Shown one piece after another: positions 23,452 through 29,484 of a stretch of DNA of 29,484 nt. A program made the position numbers and the translations under genes. Position 1 is the first letter of the stretch; every line of letters starts with the position of its first letter. The notes beneath the pieces were generated by a model. That model did not search any database. It worked only from the letters and a program-made list of their open reading frames with translations, and was not told where the DNA came from. The stretch is from the NCBI GenBank assembly GCA_023460575.1, contig JAEWPQ010000118.1:1-29484 (forward strand), in the 5' to 3' direction. Source of the stretch: Bacillota bacterium. GTDB lineage: Bacteria > Bacillota > Clostridia > Lachnospirales > Lachnospiraceae.

Positions 23452-24317
23452 ATGTGCTGATCACAGGCATCAATGGTTTTGTGGGAGGGTATCTTTTTTC
23501 CAGACTCAAGTCTGATGGACATAAGATCTATGGGCTGGGAAGGGAGCTGCCTTCCCGTTATGACCTGGACGGATATTATACGGTGGATATTACAAAAAAA
23601 TTTCAGCTGGATCGGGAATTTGATTTTGTTATACATCTGGCCGCTTTAAACCGTACTAACATTGGAGCAGGCATCGACAGCCGGATTTTTTCACAGGTAA
23701 ATGTGGAAGGAACAAAAAATCTCATTGAATCCTGCAGGTATTCTAAGTTTATTTATATTTCCACTGCTGCAGTTTACGCGAGAGAAGGTAAGATCATCAC
23801 AGAGGAATCTCCTGTCGTTCCAGAGGGAAATTACGCTAAGACAAAATATGAAGCGGAGCTCCTCTGCCAGAGCCTGATTCCCTGTAAGAAGCTGATGATT
23901 CTCCGCCCTGTTAACATTTCCGGAGCCGGGCAAAAGAACATTGCTGCGGTCCCCCTGTTCTTTGACCGGGCAGAAAGACATGAAGCATTGGAACTTTTTG
24001 TATCTCCTTCTAAGATCATTCAGTTACTTGATGTAACTGATTTTACCCAGGCCATCAGTCAGTGCCTTGATTATTTTTGCAGCGGGATCTTTAACTTAGC
24101 CCCAGAGGATTCTATGACTATGCTTCAATTGATAAATAAAATACGTAAGTTATGCAATTCTAAGTCTTCACTGGTTATAAAGGAAGTAAAAGAGGAGGCT
24201 CCTTCCCTTATTTGTGCTGAAAAAGCCCGGCAGAAGTTGTATTTTCAGGCATCAAAGTCCATGAAGCATATACTGGAGGATTACTATGAGTCACGAAAGG
24301 GAGGAACGAAACAATGA
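23448..24317 (+). CDS. NAD(P)-dependent sugar epimerase/reductase (dTDP-4-keto-6-deoxyhexose reductase candidate)
   Basis: This 289-residue extended SDR has the Rossmann loop TGINGFVGGYLF (6-17), the catalytic Thr106 region YISTAAVY and Tyr129/Lys133 in NYAKTK. It is most likely the reductase that turns the RmlB product into a dTDP-6-deoxyhexose such as dTDP-D-fucose or dTDP-6-deoxyglucose; an epimerase role is possible. ATG at 23448 follows GGGAGGAAG and overlaps the PPTase stop by 4 nt. Its own stop overlaps the PIG-L start by 4 nt, so the three genes are translationally linked. Substrate is inferred from context, since the SDR motifs alone do not specify it. Confidence 0.85.
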   Translation: MNVLITGINGFVGGYLFSRLKSDGHKIYGLGRELPSRYDLDGYYTVDITKKFQLDREFDFVIHLAALNRTNIGAGIDSRIFSQVNVEGTKNLIESCRYSKFIYISTAAVYAREGKIITEESPVVPEGNYAKTKYEAELLCQSLIPCKKLMILRPVNISGAGQKNIAAVPLFFDRAERHEALELFVSPSKIIQLLDVTDFTQAISQCLDYFCSGIFNLAPEDSMTMLQLINKIRKLCNSKSSLVIKEVKEEAPSLICAEKARQKLYFQASKSMKHILEDYYESRKGGTKQ

Positions 24318-24946
24318 AAGTACTGGTAATAGCATCCCATATTGATGATGAGGTGTTAGGGTGCGGAGGAACCATAAAAAGACATACAAAAGCAGGAGAC
24401 CAGGTTTATGTGGTGTTTATCAGTTCAAAGTATTCCAGGCGCTTTGATGAAACGCTTATGAATACAAGAAAATCACATGCAAAGAAAGCGGCAGAAGTGT
24501 TGGGAATTCAGGAGATATACTTTGCAGACCATCCCCTCATCATGTTAGATACCATTCCCCAGCTGGATATAGTAACGTCTCTGGAGCAAATTATCTTTGA
24601 GATAAAGCCAGAAGTTTTATACTGCCATTATGATCAGGATATGAATTCGGATCATCGGATCGTTTCTCAGGCAGCCATGGTCTGGTGCCGGCCGTCAAAA
24701 ACCCCTTTTCTAAAAAAAGTATTATTTTATGAAATATTTGCTTCCACACAAAAGTTTGATCCCAATTACTATGTGGATATCAGCGATGAGATCGAGGATA
24801 AGCTGGCGGCTCTTTCTGTATATTCTACAGAAAACAATGCCCAGACCAGAACCCTGGATACCAGCAGACTGGTGGCAGGATATCGGGGAGCGGAAATCAA
24901 TACGGCCTATGCGGAAGCATTTTATTTATACCGGCAAATTGTTTAG
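24314..24946 (+). CDS. PIG-L/LmbE-family N-deacetylase
   Basis: This 210-residue protein has the zinc-binding signature of PIG-L deacetylases: ASHIDDEVLGCGGTI (His9, Asp11, Asp12; the usual form is AHPDDE) and YCHYDQDMNSDHR (His105, His114). Family members remove the N-acetyl group from GlcNAc-containing glycosides (glycolipids, mycothiol and bacillithiol precursors, glycopeptide antibiotics). The length is typical. It overlaps the preceding reductase by 4 nt. A deacetylase next to sugar genes and a glycosyltransferase suggests that the product carries an N-acetylhexosamine at some stage, possibly re-acylated by the GNAT protein at 9425 (inference). Confidence 0.92.
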   Translation: MKVLVIASHIDDEVLGCGGTIKRHTKAGDQVYVVFISSKYSRRFDETLMNTRKSHAKKAAEVLGIQEIYFADHPLIMLDTIPQLDIVTSLEQIIFEIKPEVLYCHYDQDMNSDHRIVSQAAMVWCRPSKTPFLKKVLFYEIFASTQKFDPNYYVDISDEIEDKLAALSVYSTENNAQTRTLDTSRLVAGYRGAEINTAYAEAFYLYRQIV

Positions 24947-24979
24947 AGGAACTTATCTTGATTGGAGAGGAGTGTGGAT

Positions 24980-25111
24980 GTGGTGTTTAATGGAATAAAA
25001 CTGTTATTGATGTGTGCCACTGCTATCATGTTATCTTCCGTCAGCTGGTTTGTATGGAACAGGCGGATAAATAAAATCTATTTCAAAATCAATGAGGACC
25101 GAAAGATATAG
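24980..25111 (+). CDS. Small single-pass membrane peptide (43 residues)
   Basis: A short gene starts at GTG 24980, 7 nt after a strong GGAGAGGAG. The predicted peptide has one hydrophobic segment (about 5-26, GIKLLLMCATAIMLSS and on to VSWFVW) followed by a basic tail (NRRINKIYFKINEDRKI), a type I-like or cytoplasm-facing arrangement by the positive-inside rule. It fills the otherwise empty 24947-25120 interval, with 9 nt to the next start. An overlapping ATG at 24978 gives only six codons. I recognise no family. It may be a small assembly or regulatory membrane protein; coding status rests on ribosome-binding site, spacing and hydrophobicity. Confidence 0.6.
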   Translation: MVFNGIKLLLMCATAIMLSSVSWFVWNRRINKIYFKINEDRKI

Positions 25112-25120
25112 GAGACAGCA

Positions 25121-26038
25121 ATGGAATTTAACCTTGGAAAGAAAAACAATATGGCAATGATGTTTGCCGGAATCGGTACGGATTACCGGAAGATAATCCA
25201 TAAAATTCCCGAGAAGGAACGAAAAAGAATCCGTCAGCTGTCAGCCATATTAAAAGACAGATATGAACTGGATATTGATGCCTATCTTAATGGTGATCCC
25301 CTGGATACGGAAAGTAATTTCTATAACTGGCTGACGATCTATACCTGTGATTATGCCATGTATGAGTGGTATGTCTCCCACGGAACCGTTCCGGACTATA
25401 TGATCGGGTACAGCATGGGACTCATAACAGCACTGGCTTGCAGTCATGCTATTACGTTTGAGGATGGGGCCTTTTTGCTTTATGAAATCAACCGGAAAGA
25501 AAGTAAAAAAGAGGGCATGGCAACCATCATCGGGTTTGAAAAGGAGGAGCTTGTTCAGATTATTAAGGATAGCCAGTGTGAGGACAAGGTGTTTATCGCC
25601 TGCGAAAATAATCCCTATTGCTTTGGAATTTCAGGATATGAGAATTTCATTCAGTCGGTATGTGATTTGGCAGCAGAGAGGGGGGCACTCAATATTTATA
25701 CCATTGATTCCAAATTTGCATTTCACACACCCCTGTATCATATACCGGAGAGGGATTTGTCGGTCAGCGTAGCGAAGATCAAAGTAGTTGATTCTGCCAT
25801 TCCTGTGGTGTCAGCCATTGACCAGAGCATTTTATGGAAAGCTCAGGACCTTTCGGATGAATTGATACGGAACATGTACTGCACCGTGAAGTGGGGGAAA
25901 TTAATTACCTCACTCGCCCAGTCAGGAACCAGACATTTTATTGAGGCAGGGCTTGGAAAGGGATTGACTAAAATCTCAAGATCTATGGAAGATACCTGCC
26001 GGTTCGATACTTTTGACACCATAAGCAGGGGAAAATGA
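25121..26038 (+). CDS. Malonyl-CoA:ACP acyltransferase-like protein (divergent FabD)
   Basis: This 305-residue acyltransferase has the FabD fold signature in modified form. The nucleophile elbow is GYSMG (Ser98; GHSLG is usual), the catalytic histidine is His202 in FAFHTPLY, and Arg125 aligns with the arginine that binds the malonyl carboxylate. The N-terminal GQGSQ motif reads GIGTDY, so the oxyanion-hole glutamine is replaced. It probably loads malonyl (or another extender) onto one of the ACPs; the altered loops could change specificity or favour hydrolysis. It is the last gene of the operon, with TAGGAGACAGCA before ATG at 25121 and a terminator 25 nt after its stop. Confidence 0.85.
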   Translation: MEFNLGKKNNMAMMFAGIGTDYRKIIHKIPEKERKRIRQLSAILKDRYELDIDAYLNGDPLDTESNFYNWLTIYTCDYAMYEWYVSHGTVPDYMIGYSMGLITALACSHAITFEDGAFLLYEINRKESKKEGMATIIGFEKEELVQIIKDSQCEDKVFIACENNPYCFGISGYENFIQSVCDLAAERGALNIYTIDSKFAFHTPLYHIPERDLSVSVAKIKVVDSAIPVVSAIDQSILWKAQDLSDELIRNMYCTVKWGKLITSLAQSGTRHFIEAGLGKGLTKISRSMEDTCRFDTFDTISRGK

Positions 26039-26062
26039 GACCATTTCAAAGGATAGAGGGTT

Positions 26063-26097
26063 AAAGAATGAGCAGGTTTTATCAGCTCATTCTTTTT
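26063..26097 (+). terminator. Rho-independent terminator of the biosynthetic operon
   Basis: AAAGAATGAGC (26063-26073) pairs perfectly with GCTCATTCTTT (26085-26095) around an 11-nt loop, followed by TTCATTTTTTC. The U-rich tail and position just after the last gene fit an intrinsic terminator. No comparable structure was seen between 2845 and 26038. Confidence 0.9.
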
Positions 26098-26145
26098 CAT
26101 TTTTTCTTTCATACATTTTCAGGATAAAAACCATAAAAAATGTAA

Positions 26146-26158
26146 CAATATAATATTG
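26146..26158 (+). promoter_or_regulatory. Candidate -10/palindrome upstream of the glucan synthase
   Basis: CAATAT-A-ATATTG is a perfect palindrome containing a consensus TATAAT (26149-26154), about 45 nt before the synthase start. No good -35 lies at the expected distance. It is the best promoter-like element in the 26098-26197 gap. Confidence 0.35.
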
Positions 26159-26197
26159 TGCTGTTTTTTTATAAAAATAGGCAAGGAGGAGATTCTA

Positions 26198-29100
26198 TTG
26201 CAGATCTTTCTGGATAAAATTAATTTTAACATAAATTCACCGTTTCTGCCGGTCATTTTATTAATACTGAGTTTCTTAATCTGCCTGATTCTGTTTCTGT
26301 TATATTACCGGCTTTACCATTTTAATAAGAATGTGCGTTTTCCGTCCTGCTTTCAGGAAGCAGGAAATAAGCCGGGTCCGGCTGAATGGGAAAAGCAGAT
26401 GATTGAGCTGGCAGAAGGTCACAGTCAGGTGAGACTGACTGGGAACAGCTTTGTTCTTAATGATTATAATCAGGCTGCATATAAAAAACTGAATAAGATC
26501 AGAGACACGATCTCTGCTCTGTCGCCAGGCATCATTTCCCTGATACCGGCTGCACGCTGGCTCTATGATAATTTTCAGATGATGTACAGGGAGATGAAAA
26601 AAGTACGTACTTCCGGAACAAGCTATGCGGTATTGCCAATTCTCAAGGTAAAAGAATACCATAACTTTCCGCGGATCTATGTAGTAGCGAAAAAAATGGT
26701 GGCTCTTACCGGCGGACATTTAAGTGAAGAAAACATCTCAGTAATGCTGACAGCTTATCAGCAAAAGATAGCACTTACAGACAAGGAGATCTGGGTTTTG
26801 CCGGAAATGCTGGGTTTTTGCATTCTGGAAGAAATTATTGCAGTTGCAGATGAAATTCTTAATATGATTGAAGTGAAGTCCAGAGCGGAACAGTTTTTAA
26901 GGGAAAAGCTGGAGCGCAGACAGGGACCGGCTGATTTATCAGCGCTTCTTTGCAAAACAGAGGACAGCCTTCCGTTTAACTACTCATTTCACGCTCATGT
27001 CATCTATCTGATGAAAAATATGTCCTTTGATGAGGCATCCATTCAAAGATACCTGGAATATCATTTTGGCTCAAAGGACAGACAGGTGAGAAACTCTTCT
27101 GTATTCCAGGAAGAAGGAAAAATCCAGTCATTTCTCGAGACAAATATCAGGACATTAATTGTCAGCTTAAGAGACATGAATGAAGTCGATGAGGAAAAGT
27201 TTTTTGAAAAATACTCCTGTCTGGAGCAGATTTTGTCCCAGGATCCGGCAGGTGTCTATTCAAATATGGATTTGGAATCCAGAGGCATGTACCGCGGAAT
27301 AATTGTGAAATTATCTCTCCGTTACCGGCTGATGGAAGAAAAGATAGCAAAAGACTGCCTGGAACTGGCAATTCAGGGACAGGAAGGTCTGCATTGTTCC
27401 CATCATGTCGGAGCCTATCTGTTAGGGAAGGGCTATCCGATTTTAAAAGCAAAGGCATTGGGAAAAACGATTCCCCGCAGGTTTAAGAAAAAATGGAATG
27501 CAAAAGGTTTTCTATATTTCTTATCCCTGTTTCTTATGCTTCTGGGTCTGGGGGCCTGCCTCCTGTATGCGTTTCGGACGATTGGAAAAATGCAGGCTTT
27601 CAGCAGGTCTGTGATTACCCTGCTGGCAGTCTTGCCGCTGTTGACCGGCATTTCCATGGAAATAATTAATTTCATTTTCACCAGAAGAATAACGGTTAGA
27701 AAAATCCCGGCCCTTGACTATCTTATGGAAATCCCGGAAGATGCAAGAACCTTTGTAGTCATGCCGGTTATCGTTTCCTCAAAGGAACAAGGTCTGGAAT
27801 ACATGGAGCGTCTGCAAAAGCATTATCTTGCAAACCGGCAGCCAAACCTCTTTTTTGCATTATTGCTTGATTTTGAAGATTCCAGGGACCAGTTTATGCC
27901 AAAGGATGATGTGATCCGCAATGCCCTTGCTGCCCGCATGTTAGAACTAAATGAGCTCTATCCGTCGGAGCATCAGCGCTTTTCCCTGTTTTTCCGCTGC
28001 CGTAAATGGAATGAGGCAGAGAACTGTTATATGGGCTGGGAGCGCAAGAGAGGAAAACTGGAAGAGTTCAATAACCTGTTGGACGGAACAGAAAAAGAGA
28101 ATACTACTTTTTCCGCTGTTTATTGTGATGAAAAGCTTCTTACCACCTTCCGGTATGTGATTACACTGGATGCAGATACGAATCTCATTCGTGACAATGC
28201 GGCAAAACTGGTGGGGTTAATTGATCATCCTTTAAATAAACCAGTTCTGGATCCGGCAGGTCAGAAGGTGGAGGAAGGTTATGTCATCATTCAGCCCTCG
28301 GTTAGAAACCACATTCCGGATAAGAATGGTAGCAGATTTACGAAAATTTTCGGAGGAGAATCTGGTCTTGCACATTACGGAACCGTAATATCCGATATTT
28401 ATCAGGATATATTCAATGAAGGGATCTATATCGGAAAGGGTATCTATGATAGAAAGGCATTCAGCACGGTGCTTCATAATAAGGTACCGGAAAACCGGAT
28501 ACTCAGCCATGATCTTTTTGAGAGCTGTTATGCGAGAACAGCTTTCTCCAGTACGGCTAAGATTATGGACAATTTTCCTAACAGTGTTTTATCATTTACA
28601 AAAAGGGAGCACCGGTGGCTGCGCGGGGACTGGCAGCTTATTCCATGGCTGTTCATGAAAAAAACACAGGATGGAAGAAGCTTAAGCCCATTATCGAAAT
28701 GGAAGATTTTTGATAATCTCAGACGCAGCCTGGTTCCTTTCAGCAAAACCCTGTTTGTTTTGCTGAATCTGATATGGATGCCAGAGGCATTTTATCTTTG
28801 GCTGCCTCTTGTTTTTTTTAATGATCTGTTTAATCTGGTTATTTTATTATTTGCCGTAAGTACCCAAAAACTCTTCCGGCCAAAGCTGGCGTTTGTGTAT
28901 AAAGGCTTTTTAAAAGAACTGGCTGTGATGTTGATCAGAGCATTCCTGGAGTTTACGATTACACCCTACCGTGCTTATGTTGCACTGGATGCAATCGTCA
29001 GAACTCTGTACCGGATCTTGATCAGCAAAAAAAATCTGCTTCGCTGGAATACGGCAGAGGCAGTGGATGCCTCTGTCATCAATAGCAGAAAAGGTTATTT

Positions 29101-29484
29101 TCTTACCATGTGGAGTTCGCTCCTTCCGTCATTTTGTCTTCTGTTTATCTTATTTTCGGGAAATCTGCCCCTGGTGGGAATGATTTTAACAGCACTCCTC
29201 ATGGCGGACTGGTTTCTTTCTTTTGAAATTGCTTACTGGATCAGTCAGCCGGAAAAGAAACTGCATCAGAGGGATAATCCGGATGATAAGGAGCTGCTTA
29301 TGGATACTGCCCGCAGGACCTGGCAGTTTTTCAAAGAATTTTCCACAAAGGAAAATAACTGGCTTTGTCCGGATAATTATAAGGTCACAAAGGTTGAAAA
29401 AATCAGCGATAAAACATCGCCCACCAATATCGGACTTCAGTTTCTGTCAATTCTTTCAGCCAGAGATCTGGGATTTGAAACTTT
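26198..29484 (+). CDS. Cyclic beta-1,2-glucan synthase (NdvB/Cgs-like), 5' part, runs off the right edge
   Basis: The frame from TTG 26198 (strong GGAGGAG upstream) is open to the window end, giving more than 1,090 residues of a family usually close to 2,000-2,800 residues. An N-terminal membrane span is at about 15-38. The GT84-type glycosyltransferase region shows the DADT motif (VITLDADTNLIRDNA), GIYIGKGIYDRKAF, ILSHDLFE and REHRWLRGDWQLI, equivalent to the D-x-D, ED and R-x-x-R-W elements of processive GT2-like enzymes. Further membrane spans lie at about 445-485 and in the later 860-1010 region. The last visible segment, KTSPTNIGLQFLSILS, is a family hallmark. It would make cyclic beta-1,2-glucan at the membrane. 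It has its own start region after a terminator, so it is likely separate from the operon. Confidence 0.92.
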   Translation, partial: MQIFLDKINFNINSPFLPVILLILSFLICLILFLLYYRLYHFNKNVRFPSCFQEAGNKPGPAEWEKQMIELAEGHSQVRLTGNSFVLNDYNQAAYKKLNKIRDTISALSPGIISLIPAARWLYDNFQMMYREMKKVRTSGTSYAVLPILKVKEYHNFPRIYVVAKKMVALTGGHLSEENISVMLTAYQQKIALTDKEIWVLPEMLGFCILEEIIAVADEILNMIEVKSRAEQFLREKLERRQGPADLSALLCKTEDSLPFNYSFHAHVIYLMKNMSFDEASIQRYLEYHFGSKDRQVRNSSVFQEEGKIQSFLETNIRTLIVSLRDMNEVDEEKFFEKYSCLEQILSQDPAGVYSNMDLESRGMYRGIIVKLSLRYRLMEEKIAKDCLELAIQGQEGLHCSHHVGAYLLGKGYPILKAKALGKTIPRRFKKKWNAKGFLYFLSLFLMLLGLGACLLYAFRTIGKMQAFSRSVITLLAVLPLLTGISMEIINFIFTRRITVRKIPALDYLMEIPEDARTFVVMPVIVSSKEQGLEYMERLQKHYLANRQPNLFFALLLDFEDSRDQFMPKDDVIRNALAARMLELNELYPSEHQRFSLFFRCRKWNEAENCYMGWERKRGKLEEFNNLLDGTEKENTTFSAVYCDEKLLTTFRYVITLDADTNLIRDNAAKLVGLIDHPLNKPVLDPAGQKVEEGYVIIQPSVRNHIPDKNGSRFTKIFGGESGLAHYGTVISDIYQDIFNEGIYIGKGIYDRKAFSTVLHNKVPENRILSHDLFESCYARTAFSSTAKIMDNFPNSVLSFTKREHRWLRGDWQLIPWLFMKKTQDGRSLSPLSKWKIFDNLRRSLVPFSKTLFVLLNLIWMPEAFYLWLPLVFFNDLFNLVILLFAVSTQKLFRPKLAFVYKGFLKELAVMLIRAFLEFTITPYRAYVALDAIVRTLYRILISKKNLLRWNTAEAVDASVINSRKGYFLTMWSSLLPSFCLLFILFSGNLPLVGMILTALLMADWFLSFEIAYWISQPEKKLHQRDNPDDKELLMDTARRTWQFFKEFSTKENNWLCPDNYKVTKVEKISDKTSPTNIGLQFLSILSARDLGFET

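Noticed and set aside
21744..24317. dTDP-L-rhamnose pathway (rmlABCD)
   Set aside because: No RmlC-type 3,5-epimerase is visible and the SDR at 23448 is not clearly RmlD, so a D-configured 6-deoxyhexose is at least as likely.
1..29484. tRNA/rRNA genes, CRISPR arrays, transposases, integrases or attachment sites
   Set aside because: No cloverleaf, rRNA-like stretch, regularly spaced repeats or mobile-element protein motifs were seen on either strand by eye.

Overview
The window looks like a chromosomal segment of an anaerobic Firmicute of class Clostridia, most likely a Lachnospiraceae relative. The grounds are AT-leaning low-GC sequence, strong AGGAG ribosome-binding sites, an Agr-type peptide quorum-sensing system, several ferredoxin-dependent strict-anaerobe enzymes (an aldehyde:ferredoxin oxidoreductase and an indolepyruvate:ferredoxin oxidoreductase pair), a B12-radical SAM enzyme and a cyclic beta-1,2-glucan synthase. 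The family-level placement is an inference.

Layout. Positions 1-2616 (minus strand): an AgrA-type LytTR response regulator, an AgrC-type GHKL sensor kinase and, immediately downstream, the 5' part of an fdhD-like gene that runs off the left edge. Positions 2617-2844: a divergent control region with an extended -10 promoter, two perfect inverted repeats and an imperfect direct repeat. Positions 2845-26038 (plus strand): 28 tightly packed genes with no gap above about 33 nt, ending at a clear intrinsic terminator at 26063-26097. The first two are a 47-residue agrD pro-peptide and agrB, and agrB overlaps the first biosynthetic gene, so signal production and biosynthesis appear to share one transcript. 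Positions 26198-29484: the start of a large cyclic beta-1,2-glucan synthase, cut by the right edge and probably unrelated.

The big operon reads as an undescribed-looking natural-product pathway. It has a dissociated acyl assembly line: a canonical KAS III, a KAS II/FabF, a divergent malonyltransferase-like AT, two acyl carrier proteins, an Sfp-type phosphopantetheinyl transferase and a hotdog thioesterase. Instead of FabG/FabZ-type enzymes it carries a 3-hydroxyacyl-CoA dehydrogenase homologue and three crotonase-fold proteins, and no enoyl reductase is visible. Around this core sit a second KAS III homologue that has lost its catalytic His and Asn, a B12-radical SAM enzyme, a tungsten-type aldehyde ferredoxin oxidoreductase, IorA/IorB (arylpyruvate to arylacetyl-CoA), two START/SRPBCC proteins, a GNAT acyltransferase, an 8-segment membrane protein and a tiny membrane peptide. 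A sugar branch (RmlA, RmlB, a 4-keto-sugar reductase/epimerase, an MGT glycosyltransferase and a PIG-L deacetylase) suggests a glycosylated product.

Working model (inference): at high cell density the AgrD-derived peptide, with predicted ring Cys-Gly-Tyr-Ile-Tyr, activates AgrC/AgrA. This induces an operon that makes a glycosylated, probably polyunsaturated chain, perhaps primed by an arylacetyl-CoA starter from IorAB. Several points need experimental support: the probable ATT start of the thioesterase gene, the long rmlA/glycosyltransferase overlap and the reassigned catalytic residues.
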